Assembly: GCA_027357125.1 (NCBI GenBank)
Contig: DAHVVW010000016.1
Location: 1 to 13,296 of the forward strand
DNA: 13,296 bases
From: Clostridiales bacterium
GTDB taxonomy: Bacteria > Bacillota > Desulfitobacteriia > Desulfitobacteriales > Desulfitobacteriaceae
Direction of reading: 5' to 3'
Numbering within the stretch: the first letter of the stretch is position 1; the number at the start of each line of letters is the position of its first letter. The notes under the pieces are model-generated. The model saw only the letters and a list, made by a program, of their open reading frames with translations. It ran no database searches and was not told where the DNA came from. Below, in pieces: positions 1 to 7,261 of the stretch. Position numbers and translations under genes: made by a program.

Positions 1-1
1 C

Positions 2-1891
2 CCGCTGGAGTTTTCTGTTTTGCCGTCCCTGCTGCTCAGTATGACTTTGTTCCGCCTCTCGCTTAACATCTCCACCACCCGTTTGGTGCTTCTGGACGGG
101 TATGCGGGGGAGGTGATCCAACAGTTCGGCCAGTTTGTAATCCGCGGCAATCCTGTCGTCGGATTTATCGTTTTTGTGATCCTGGTAGTGGTTCAGTTTA
201 TTGTAATTACCAAAGGTGCGGAACGGGTGTCCGAAGTCGCCGCCCGCTTTACCCTCGATGCCATGCCGGGTAAACAGATGAGCATTGATGCCGATTTGAA
301 TTCCGGCTTGATTAATGAGCAGGAGGCACGGGATCGGCGCAAAAAAATCCAGCAGGGAGCAGACTTTTACGGGGCAATGGACGGCTCCAGCAAATTCGTC
401 AAAGGGGATGCCATCGCAGCAATTATCATCCTTTTTGTCAATATAATCGGTGGTTTTATTTCTGGGGTGGCGATGAAGGGGATGCCCTTTTTGGCAGCCT
501 TGCATAAGTACACTCTGCTTACGATCGGGGATGGCTTGGTGTCCCAGATTCCGGCTTTGCTTGTGTCTACAGCCACAGGCCTGATCGTGACCAGGGCTGC
601 CTCCGAGGATTCCAACTTGGGGCAGGATCTTGCCAAACAGTTGCTGCGCACCCCCAAAGCTTTATATATAACGGCAGGGGTTTTGATATTGCTGGCGCTT
701 CTGGGGCTGCCGCCGGTGCCGATGTTTCTCGTGGCGGGAGGGTTAATCACAATTGGAGTGATCACGCAGCGCAGCAGCAAGGCTCAAGTGGTGCAGGAAA
801 GCGCAGCTGCCAGGGAAACAGCAATTGAAGAGAGCAAAAAACCGGAGAATATCATGGGGCTCTTGCATGTAGACCATATGGAACTTGAACTAGGGTATGC
901 CCTGATTGCCTTGGTTGACCCCCAGCAGGGGGGAGACCTCTTGGATAGGATTGTGCTCATCAGACGCCAGATAGCGGGTGACATGGGCTTCATCGTGCCT
1001 GTAATCAGGGTGCGCGACAATATGAACCTATCTCCCAACCAGTATGTGATTAAGATCCGTGGCGCTGAAATCGCGGGCGGGGAACTCATAGCCGATCATT
1101 ATATGGCGATGAGCGGAGGGCTGGATGATGACTCGATTCCCGGTACCCCGACCAAAGAACCGGCTTTCGGGCTCGAGGCCAAATGGATTAATTCCGGCTA
1201 CCGCGAACAGGCGGAATTAGCAGGGTATACCGTGGTGGATGCGCCCACGGTCCTGGCCACACATCTAACAGAAGTGATTAAGAATCAGGCCTGGGAAATC
1301 TTAAATCGTCAGGATGTCAAGACCCTGGTTGACAACGCCAAAGAAAAGGCTCCGGCAGTGGTCGAGGAAGTCCTGGAGAACTTAAACCTCGGACAAATCC
1401 AGAAAATCCTCAGCAATCTTTTGCGCGAACGGGTTTCGATCCGGGACATGGTCAATATCTTAGAGGTTTTGGCCGATTTTGCTCCGAGCACCAAGGATAT
1501 TGACCGCCTGACTGAGCATGCGCGCCAGGCTTTGGCCCGCCAAATCGTACAGCCGCTCTTAGGCAAAGACAAAAATCTGTATGTGCTTACACTGGACCCG
1601 CAGATAGAGCAAAAGATCCTCGACAGTATTCAACCTTCCGATTATGGGACTTATCTTGCTCTCGATCCCTCTCTGATGCAGGAATTGCTCCTAAGCTTAA
1701 GCCGCGAGGTGGAAAAAATGATGCTCAAAGGGTACAACCCGGTGGTGGTGTGCGCTCCGCTTGTGCGGATTAACCTAAAACGCTTAAGTGAGCGCCAGCT
1801 TCCACACTTGATCGTGCTCTCGTATAATGAACTTGTACCGGGTGTCCAAGTGCAAGCAGTAGGAATGGTGGTGATCGCGCGTGCGAGTTAA
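2..1891 (+). CDS. flhA: Flagellar export gate protein FlhA (5' partial)
   Basis: FlhA forms the nonameric inner-membrane export gate of the flagellar type III secretion system; its cytoplasmic ring docks chaperone-substrate complexes. The reading frame is open from base 2, so the TTG at 20 is not a real start. About 629 residues are visible, and the start plus roughly the first 50-60 residues (family about 680-700) lie upstream. Hydrophobic segments fill the N-terminal part. The FHIPEP-family signature lies at about nt 230-350 (SEVAARFTLDAMPGKQMSID, then DADLNSGLI). After the last membrane helices near nt 640-765 comes the soluble C-terminal domain, beginning about nt 850 and containing LGYALIALVD. 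The stop overlaps flhF by 11 nt, which suggests coupled translation. Identification is firm from the family signature; the missing start is a window-edge effect, not a defect. Confidence 0.97.
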   Translation, partial: PLEFSVLPSLLLSMTLFRLSLNISTTRLVLLDGYAGEVIQQFGQFVIRGNPVVGFIVFVILVVVQFIVITKGAERVSEVAARFTLDAMPGKQMSIDADLNSGLINEQEARDRRKKIQQGADFYGAMDGSSKFVKGDAIAAIIILFVNIIGGFISGVAMKGMPFLAALHKYTLLTIGDGLVSQIPALLVSTATGLIVTRAASEDSNLGQDLAKQLLRTPKALYITAGVLILLALLGLPPVPMFLVAGGLITIGVITQRSSKAQVVQESAAARETAIEESKKPENIMGLLHVDHMELELGYALIALVDPQQGGDLLDRIVLIRRQIAGDMGFIVPVIRVRDNMNLSPNQYVIKIRGAEIAGGELIADHYMAMSGGLDDDSIPGTPTKEPAFGLEAKWINSGYREQAELAGYTVVDAPTVLATHLTEVIKNQAWEILNRQDVKTLVDNAKEKAPAVVEEVLENLNLGQIQKILSNLLRERVSIRDMVNILEVLADFAPSTKDIDRLTEHARQALARQIVQPLLGKDKNLYVLTLDPQIEQKILDSIQPSDYGTYLALDPSLMQELLLSLSREVEKMMLKGYNPVVVCAPLVRINLKRLSERQLPHLIVLSYNELVPGVQVQAVGMVVIARAS

Positions 1892-3194
1892 ACGGTTTGT
1901 CGGGGACAATGTGGCGGAGACGATGGGCAAAATAAAACGTGATCTGGGTTCTGAAGCTGTAATCCTCCAGACTAGGCAGTATCGCGAAGGAGGCTTTTTC
2001 GGTTTTTTCGGCAAGCCTAAAGTTGAAATTATGGCTGCCATTGAAGATCACCCTGCAGGTAAGAAGGCACCAATGGGGAACTCTGATGTTCCCAACCCGG
2101 TGGGTAATCCTAGGCTTGGTTATAGGCAAGATTCCAACTTAGGCATGCAAGGCGGAACGCAAAGCTTAGGAGCAGCGCAACTCTTGAGAGGCGCGCAAAA
2201 TTCGGGAGTCGACATGAATTCGGGGTCCGCGGCTTACCCTGGGGGAGTTTTGGCGTATGCCACAGGGAGTTTGGCCGAGCCTGGTGGGATTGATTCACCG
2301 GAAACTGCCCCTGTGCAGCAGGAACTAAAGCAGATGCGGCAAATGCTTGAACAGATGAATAAACAGATGGAAGGCTTGGGCGAGGAGAAAACAATCTGGC
2401 CAATTTCCCTGCGCACGTGGGCAGATTTTCTGCGGCAGCGGGGTTTGAGTGAAAGCCTAGTGCGGCGGCTTTTGCGGCAGGTACAGCAAAGCCTGCGCGA
2501 AGAAGAATGGGCAAGCAGTGAACTGGTTTACGCCACGCTTAAAGAGAGCGTACTTAAGATGTGTGCTGCTACAGGTGCTATCAGGCCGGGGACCGGAAGG
2601 CCTACGGTTGTAGCCTTAATCGGCCCGACCGGGGTGGGTAAAACCACCACGATCGGGAAGCTGGCTGCCGGGTTCAGTATCGTGGACAAGCGCAAGGTTG
2701 CTTTGATAACCGCTGATACTTACAGGGTGGCAGCGGTGGAGCAGCTTAAAACTTTCGGGGAAATTATCGGGGTCGATGTTGAGGTGGCGATGACTCCGTC
2801 CGGTCTGCGCGAGGCTCTGCTTAAGCATACGGATAAAGAGCTGGTGTTCATTGATACAGCCGGGCGCAGTCCTCATCATGAAATGCATATGTCGGAATTA
2901 AGAGCTTTTCTCGATAAGGCTAAGCCGAATTTTACGCTTTTGGTTATGAGCGCGACAACCCAGTTGGCAGATCAGCTTAGGGTATTCCAACGCTTTCGGG
3001 ACTTCGCTTCTCATGTAATTTTTACGAAACTGGATGAGACAGAATGTTCCGGTTCCCTGCTGAATGTATTACAGCAAACCACTTTGCCGGTTGCCTATGT
3101 AACCAACGGACAAAACGTCCCTGATGATATCGAGATTGCGACTCCGGAACGATTGACTTACTACATCTTAGGGGAGGAAAAGCCGCATGTCTGA
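1881..3194 (+). CDS. flhF: Flagellar SRP-type GTPase FlhF
   Basis: FlhF is an SRP/FtsY-family GTPase that sets where flagella are built; it dimerises with GTP and is switched off by FlhG. The 437-aa product shows the expected order: a basic N-terminal B-domain (residues 1-55, starting MRVKRFVGDN), a long Gly/Ser/Asn-rich linker (about 60-140), a short Gln/Met-rich probable coiled coil (145-166), the N-domain helices (about 175-235) and the G-domain. G motifs are P-loop GPTGVGKTTT 248-257, DTYRVAAVEQL from 279, DTAGRS 325-330 and TKLDE 382-386, with the family's closing GQNVPDD at 410-416. The GTG start inside flhA is chosen because it gives the family N-terminus; an 11-nt overlap implies coupling. 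No key GTPase residue appears to be missing. Confidence 0.97.
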   Translation: MRVKRFVGDNVAETMGKIKRDLGSEAVILQTRQYREGGFFGFFGKPKVEIMAAIEDHPAGKKAPMGNSDVPNPVGNPRLGYRQDSNLGMQGGTQSLGAAQLLRGAQNSGVDMNSGSAAYPGGVLAYATGSLAEPGGIDSPETAPVQQELKQMRQMLEQMNKQMEGLGEEKTIWPISLRTWADFLRQRGLSESLVRRLLRQVQQSLREEEWASSELVYATLKESVLKMCAATGAIRPGTGRPTVVALIGPTGVGKTTTIGKLAAGFSIVDKRKVALITADTYRVAAVEQLKTFGEIIGVDVEVAMTPSGLREALLKHTDKELVFIDTAGRSPHHEMHMSELRAFLDKAKPNFTLLVMSATTQLADQLRVFQRFRDFASHVIFTKLDETECSGSLLNVLQQTTLPVAYVTNGQNVPDDIEIATPERLTYYILGEEKPHV

Positions 3195-4050
3195 TCAGGC
3201 GACTGTTTTGCGTGAATTGGCTTCGCGCCAGGCACCTCTCAAACATAAAATGCGCGTGATCTCTGTTACGAGCGGCAAAGGCGGCGTGGGCAAGACCAAT
3301 TTTACGGTCAATCTGGCCTTGGCTTTGGCTGACTACGGTTTGCGCGTCATTATTATGGATGGGGATCTGGGCCTGGCAAACGTTGATATTGCCTTCGGGA
3401 TTACCCCCCGCTACACGATGGAACATTTGTTGGCCGGGGAAAAAAGCATTGAAGAGATACTTATGACCGGTCCGAAAGGGGTGGGAATTCTTCCGGGAGG
3501 ATCAGGCATACAAGAACTGGCCAATCTGGACCGAACTCAACTTCTTCACGTGCTCTCGAATTTGGGTAGGCTGGAGAAATTGGCAGACATTCTCATTATA
3601 GACACGGGGGCAGGACTTGGGCATATTGTCTTGAATTTCCTCAGGGCCTCAGATGATGTGATTTTGGTGACAACGCCTGAACCAACTGCCCTCACGGACG
3701 CGTATGGCCTGCTTAAGGCTTTGCGCTTGGAACGGCAGGATCTTCAGGTTAATATAGTAATAAACAAGGTGCATTCAGAAGGGGAAGCCAGGGCGACGTA
3801 TGAAAGATTGGAAACAGCGGTACAAAAATTCCTGAAGGAATCCCTGAACCTCCTGGGCTGGGTGTATGAGGACCAGTCCGTCGTACGGGCAGTCATGAAA
3901 CAGGAGCCTATCGGAATATCTTATCCTGAGAGTTCAGCTTATCGCTGCATCCAGTGGGTCGCTGCTTCTCTTTCCGGCTTGTACCTGCAGGCCCCGCGCC
4001 AAGTCAAAGGCATCCGGGGATTCCTAAGCTCCTTGCTTAAGAATCTGTAA
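3187..4050 (+). CDS. flhG: MinD-like ATPase FlhG (YlxH), flagellar number regulator
   Basis: FlhG is a MinD/ParA-type ATPase that binds membrane as an ATP dimer, stimulates FlhF GTPase activity and limits or patterns flagella. The 287-aa product has the deviant Walker A motif SGKGGVGKTN at 29-38 (signature Lys31, Lys36), DGDLGLANVD at 58-67 and IIDTGAGLG at 137-145. Residues 3-9 read DQATVLR, matching the DQAxxLR activator motif described for FlhG N-termini that contact FlhF. The last ~14 residues (274-287, ending SSLLKNL) look like a MinD-type amphipathic membrane-targeting helix. The ATG has a strong site (AGGGGAGG, 3170-3177) and overlaps the flhF stop by 8 nt. ATPase and motif assignments are seen; the partner interaction is inferred from family knowledge. 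Confidence 0.96.
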   Translation: MSDQATVLRELASRQAPLKHKMRVISVTSGKGGVGKTNFTVNLALALADYGLRVIIMDGDLGLANVDIAFGITPRYTMEHLLAGEKSIEEILMTGPKGVGILPGGSGIQELANLDRTQLLHVLSNLGRLEKLADILIIDTGAGLGHIVLNFLRASDDVILVTTPEPTALTDAYGLLKALRLERQDLQVNIVINKVHSEGEARATYERLETAVQKFLKESLNLLGWVYEDQSVVRAVMKQEPIGISYPESSAYRCIQWVAASLSGLYLQAPRQVKGIRGFLSSLLKNL

Positions 4051-4058
4051 CCTTCTCT

Positions 4059-4090
4059 CGAACATCGAACCACGAACATCGAACATCGAC
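4059..4090 (+). repeat. Heptamer tandem repeat (CGAACAT)n between flhG and the PilZ gene
   Basis: Four phased 7-bp units, CGAACAT, CGAACCA, CGAACAT, CGAACAT, occupy 4059-4086, followed by a partial CGAC. The array fills most of the 54-nt gap between the flhG stop and the PilZ start and ends directly before the AAGGGGGTGA ribosome binding site (4091-4100). It is non-coding on the + strand. Copy-number change would alter spacer length only. Heptamer repeats of this kind are found dispersed in various bacterial genomes; whether this one belongs to such a family is inference. Confidence 0.85.
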
Positions 4091-4104
4091 AAGGGGGTGA
4101 CCTT

Positions 4105-4749
4105 TTGACATACAAGAAGAAACTCTTTCCAGGACAGGCGATTGAATTAAATATACCGGAAGGGGATTTCAAGGGAAAATACCGCACGCGTGTCGATGAA
4201 GTGGGGGAAAAACTCCTGTCTGTGGTTGCGCCTTATATCCAGGGGCAGGTCATTCCTTTACGGGAAGGCACAGTAGTGGAAGTGAATTTTTGGGATGATA
4301 TTTCCGCTTACTCTTTCGATGCCAAGATTATGCAGAGGATTGCGGTTCCGATTCCGGTGTTTGTGCTCGAACTCCCTGAGAGTACCCGCAAAGTTCAGCG
4401 TCGTAATTTCGTGCGGGTTCCGGCCTATTATCCCCTATCTTTCCGGGCTGTTACCCGCGAGGGGCTGAGTGATTCCCAAAAAGGGCTTATGCTGGATTTA
4501 AGCGGGGGCGGGATGCGTTTCCAAACAAAAGAGAAGGTGGAAAAAAGTTCTTTGCTGTACGCGGAGTTAGAGTTGCCTAACGGCAAGATTAAGACCCCGG
4601 TGCGCGTGTGCCGGGCTGATAAAGCGGAAGACGCCAAAGGGTATGATGTTTCGGCCGAATTCTACGAAATCTCGGAACGGGAAAGGGACAGGATTATTCG
4701 CTGTGTCTTTGATATTCAAAGGGACATGCGCAAGAAAGGATTGATCTAG
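4105..4749 (+). CDS. YcgR/MotI-like PilZ domain protein (c-di-GMP receptor)
   Basis: This 214-aa protein is likely a cyclic-di-GMP-responsive brake on the flagellum, as known for YcgR in E. coli and MotI (YpfA) in B. subtilis. An N-terminal YcgR-N-like beta domain spans about residues 5-95. The PilZ domain follows, with the ligand motifs intact: RxxxR at Arg100-Arg104 (in QRRNFVR) and D/NxSxxG at Asp131, Ser133, Gly136 (in DLSGGGM). A charged helical tail (about 188-214) ends the protein. The TTG start is chosen because AAGGGGGTGA (4091-4100) lies just upstream and no in-frame ATG gives the N-domain. It sits 54 nt after flhG and 1 nt before cheC, where B. subtilis carries cheB-cheA-cheW. The motor target is inferred from the family and the neighbours. 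Confidence 0.93.
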   Translation: MTYKKKLFPGQAIELNIPEGDFKGKYRTRVDEVGEKLLSVVAPYIQGQVIPLREGTVVEVNFWDDISAYSFDAKIMQRIAVPIPVFVLELPESTRKVQRRNFVRVPAYYPLSFRAVTREGLSDSQKGLMLDLSGGGMRFQTKEKVEKSSLLYAELELPNGKIKTPVRVCRADKAEDAKGYDVSAEFYEISERERDRIIRCVFDIQRDMRKKGLI

Positions 4750-4750
4750 C

Positions 4751-5347
4751 ATGGATATAACTCAAATCCAGCTTGATGCTCTGCGCGAGATCGGCAATAT
4801 CGGTTCCGGACACGCTGCCACGGCTTTGTCTACGCTGCTGCAGCGACGGATTGACATGTCTGTGCCGGAAGTATGGGCAGTACCTTTTGTTCAGGTGTCT
4901 GATATTATCGGCCAGTTGGATACTCCTCAGGCAGTTGTTTATGTCAAAGCTGAAGGGGAAGCACCGGGGAAAGCCGTGTTTTTCTTCCCTCTAACCAGTG
5001 CGGAAATAGTGTGCCAGGCTCTGTTTGGCACGAACGGACCTTTTGATCTTTTCAACGATGAGATGGCTCAGTCCGCTCTTAAAGAAGTAGGGAATATTTT
5101 GGTCAGTTCTTTCCTTATTGCCTTGACTCAGTTCTCGGGGATTCCCTTTCAGCCTTCTGTGCCGGCGCTCGCTGTCGATATGGCGGGTGCAATTTTGGAC
5201 GCGATTCTGATTGAAGAGGGAACCCTGGATGACAATGTTTTGTTTATAGATACTCAGATGAGTGGAATTCCTCAGATTGAAGGCCAGTTTATCTTCCTGC
5301 CGAATGAGGGTTCTCTGAACAAATTATTGGGAGCATTAGGAGTATGA
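4751..5347 (+). CDS. cheC: Chemotaxis phosphatase CheC (CheY-P phosphatase / CheD partner)
   Basis: CheC dephosphorylates CheY-P and binds CheD, forming a feedback loop in Gram-positive-type chemotaxis. The 198-aa product has the family's pseudo-twofold layout with two complete D/S-x3-E-x2-N-x22-P active-site motifs: Asp9, Glu13, Asn16, Pro39 and Ser108, Glu112, Asn115, Pro138. Two sites and this length fit CheC rather than CheX (one site) or FliY (larger, with a C-terminal FliN domain). The ATG begins 1 nt after the PilZ stop. The site is weak in sequence (AAGGA at 4736-4740), so translation is probably coupled to the gene before it. The 4-nt ATGA overlap with cheD supports joint expression. 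Confidence 0.96.
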   Translation: MDITQIQLDALREIGNIGSGHAATALSTLLQRRIDMSVPEVWAVPFVQVSDIIGQLDTPQAVVYVKAEGEAPGKAVFFFPLTSAEIVCQALFGTNGPFDLFNDEMAQSALKEVGNILVSSFLIALTQFSGIPFQPSVPALAVDMAGAILDAILIEEGTLDDNVLFIDTQMSGIPQIEGQFIFLPNEGSLNKLLGALGV

Positions 5348-5826
5348 GTGTAGTGATTACTGTTGGTATGGCAGATTATAAAACTGCCAAAATGCCGGAT
5401 ATCCTGATGACGGCGGGGTTAGGCTCCTGTATTGGGATTTGTGTTCATGACCCTATGCTTAAGGTAGGAGGAATGGCCCATATTATGCTGCCTACAGCGA
5501 ATGGCAACAAAGGGAGCAATCCGGCTAAATACGCGGATACTGCCATTGAGCTTTTGCTGAGTGGAATTATGCAGTTAGGGGCGAGTAAAATGCGGCTGCG
5601 GGCGAAAATGGCAGGGGGGGCGCAAATGTTTTCTTTTCCAGGCAAGCCCCAGGTCCTTAAGATCGGGGATAGAAATGCGGAGGCTGTGGAACAGGAGCTA
5701 AAGCGTTATGGTATCCCTTTAGTCGTCGCGGATGTTGGGGGCAGCTTCGGTCGTACCATACATTATGACGTGGGCACCGGGGAACTAAAAATACGCACAA
5801 TTAACCACGGCGAAAAGGTGATTTGA
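5344..5826 (+). CDS. cheD: Chemoreceptor glutamine deamidase CheD
   Basis: CheD deamidates specific glutamines on methyl-accepting chemotaxis receptors and is sequestered by CheC when CheY-P is high. The 160-aa protein carries the CheD catalytic set: Cys29 in GLGSCIGIC, His46 in GGMAHIMLP, and Thr23 six residues before the Cys, the same spacing as in the T. maritima enzyme. Conserved KYADTAIELLL and AKMAGGAQMF follow at about 59-96. The ATG overlaps the cheC stop (ATGA), and cheD's own stop overlaps the next start by 1 nt. No cheB or cheR is in the window, so methylation enzymes must be encoded elsewhere if present. Confidence 0.97.
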   Translation: MSVVITVGMADYKTAKMPDILMTAGLGSCIGICVHDPMLKVGGMAHIMLPTANGNKGSNPAKYADTAIELLLSGIMQLGASKMRLRAKMAGGAQMFSFPGKPQVLKIGDRNAEAVEQELKRYGIPLVVADVGGSFGRTIHYDVGTGELKIRTINHGEKVI

Positions 5827-6242
5827 TGAGTCCTTACATAGACAAAATGCGTCTGTGGGCGTGGCGTCTGGCAGTTGCTGCCTCCTTGCTGGTTGCAATC
5901 CTTGCCGCTGTGGGCGGAGCAGGTCTAATCAGGACCGTTATGCGGACGGCGATCGCGTGGCTTGTAATTTATGGCTTAGCCTGGGCAAGTATTAAGTTGT
6001 TTGAGCAAACTGCTTCCCCGCCCAGACTTGAGCGAGCGGGAAGGCGTATTGATGTGGCAGTGGGTTTGGAAGACGACGGCGTACTGGCCGGCAATGAAGG
6101 AGAACCGGACATTGAAGTTGAGATGAAGAAACAAGCGAAAGGAGACCTTCCCGGTCAGGTTAACCCCGAACTGGCCGGAGGCCTGGGGGATTCGGAAAAA
6201 CAGGCGGAAATAGTCCGCCGTATGGGCTGGGGACAACAATAG
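5826..6242 (+). CDS. Uncharacterised two-helix membrane protein between cheD and sigD
   Basis: I do not recognise this 138-aa product. Two strongly hydrophobic segments are visible, about residues 11-35 and 37-59, with a basic loop (Arg36, Arg40) between them. Arg/Lys before helix 1 and the long charged tail predict both ends in the cytoplasm. The tail is acidic at 82-99 and ends in a Pro/Gly-led block (109-135, starting PGQVNPEL, ending EIVRRMGW) that looks like an amphipathic helix and may be the functional part. The ATG at 5826 overlaps the cheD stop by 1 nt and is preferred to a TTG at 5823; AAAGGTGA lies just upstream. Its place in the run implies a flagellar or chemotaxis role, but no function can be assigned. 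It is not an obvious SwrB, which in B. subtilis follows sigD. Confidence 0.85.
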   Translation: MSPYIDKMRLWAWRLAVAASLLVAILAAVGGAGLIRTVMRTAIAWLVIYGLAWASIKLFEQTASPPRLERAGRRIDVAVGLEDDGVLAGNEGEPDIEVEMKKQAKGDLPGQVNPELAGGLGDSEKQAEIVRRMGWGQQ

Positions 6243-6257
6243 AGGGGAGATTTTCTC

Positions 6258-7007
6258 ATGCGGAAGGGATACGAAGGTGCAGCCCGTCCTCACTTAAATA
6301 CGGAACAGATTGAACGGCATTTGCCCTTGGTCAAACGGATCGCGGGACGCTTGGCCATATCCCTCCCTCCGCACGTGGATGATAATGATTTGGTCGGGTA
6401 CGGGGTATTTGGCCTGCTTGATGCTTTGGAAAGGTTTGATCCAGGGCGCGGAGTCAAGTTTGAGACTTATGCCACGCTCAGGATTCGCGGGGCTATTATT
6501 GACGGGCTAAGGGCTATGGATTGGGTGCCCCATTCTGCCAGGCAGAGGGTAAAGCAGGTCCAGGATGCGTTTGTGGTTTTGGAAAACAAGTTAGGGCGCG
6601 CCGCTTCTGCGGAGGAGGCTGCGGCTTATTTAAATATGGAGCGGCAGGAGTTGGAAGGGATTCTGGTACAGGGGCAAATGCTTACGCTCACTTCCTTTGA
6701 TGAGATGGCAACAGGAGAAGAGGGGGAGACGAGCGGCACTCCCCTGAACTTGTTGATAGACCCTGAAGCGCAAGCGGCTTTTCAGGAAGTTGAAAAGGAG
6801 GACCAATACCGGATTCTAACGGAAGCGGTTGAGAAGCTGCCGGAGAAAGAAAAGCTGGTGGTTGGTCTTTACTATCAGGAAGAACTCACGCTCAAAGAGA
6901 TAGCGGCGGTGATGAAACTGTCAGAATCCCGGATTTCCCAGCTTCACTCCCAGGCGATATTGCGCCTCAGGGGGAGGCTGAGCAGGCAGAAGAAAAATTT
7001 GTTTTAA
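6258..7007 (+). CDS. sigD: Flagellar sigma factor sigma-D (FliA/sigma-28 family)
   Basis: SigD directs RNA polymerase to late flagellar, motility and chemotaxis promoters and is held by anti-sigma FlgM until hook-basal body completion. The 249-aa product has region 2 (about 20-90, with LVGYGVFGLLDALERFDPGR, FETYATLRIRGAIIDGLR and MDWVPHSAR), region 3 (about 94-150) and region 4 (187-240) with its helix-turn-helix at 211-232 (TLKEIAAVMKLSESRISQLH). Length and all regions match the family, with no region 1.1. The ATG is 9 nt after GAGGGGAG (6241-6248), a strong site. The gene is last in the packed run, and a matching sigma-D promoter lies about 255 nt downstream, before fliK. No flgM is visible in the window. 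Confidence 0.97.
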   Translation: MRKGYEGAARPHLNTEQIERHLPLVKRIAGRLAISLPPHVDDNDLVGYGVFGLLDALERFDPGRGVKFETYATLRIRGAIIDGLRAMDWVPHSARQRVKQVQDAFVVLENKLGRAASAEEAAAYLNMERQELEGILVQGQMLTLTSFDEMATGEEGETSGTPLNLLIDPEAQAAFQEVEKEDQYRILTEAVEKLPEKEKLVVGLYYQEELTLKEIAAVMKLSESRISQLHSQAILRLRGRLSRQKKNLF

Positions 7008-7034
7008 TAAGCTTGAACAGGCAAGCTGCATTGC

Positions 7035-7059
7035 CGAGACAGTCCACTGGACTGTCTCG
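7035..7059. repeat. Perfect 11-bp hairpin, 3-nt loop (sigD-fliK gap)
   Basis: The arms CGAGACAGTCC (7035-7045) and GGACTGTCTCG (7049-7059) are perfect reverse complements around the loop ACT. No T-run follows on the + strand and no A-run precedes it, so it is not a standard intrinsic terminator on either strand. The same design (CGAGA...TCC, 3 nt, GGA...TCTCG) occurs at 10410-10434. Confidence 0.85.
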
Positions 7060-7227
7060 CACCACGCGCCGGATGCTCGAATAGCGTGAAGCTGTTCGCC
7101 GAAGGATTGAGCTTGTCAACTCTGCTACCGCGCCAAACCTCTGGGTAATACCTGAAGTGAACCGTGGCGCGGCTTAACGCTTCGTCGACTGCGCTCTCGA
7201 CGCTCCTCTGCTCAAACGGTTCGCTCT

Positions 7228-7250
7228 GCAAGGCATCTTGCCTTGTTTCT
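7228..7250 (+). terminator. Possible intrinsic terminator after sigD
   Basis: CAAGGCA (7229-7235) pairs perfectly with TGCCTTG (7239-7245) around the loop TCT, and TTTCT follows at 7246-7250. The stem is short (7 bp, plus a G-T pair) and the T-run is interrupted, so termination would be partial at best. Its position just before a sigma-D promoter fits a boundary between the sigD run and the fliK transcript. Confidence 0.45.
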
Positions 7251-7261
7251 AATATTCTTCC

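Noticed and set aside
3022..3426. Minus-strand open frame across the flhF-flhG junction
   Set aside because: Fully antisense to two well-supported genes, with no ribosome site or family pattern.
5826..6242. SwrB (YlxL) identity for the membrane protein before sigD
   Set aside because: SwrB has a single N-terminal helix and follows sigD in B. subtilis; this protein has two helices and precedes sigD.
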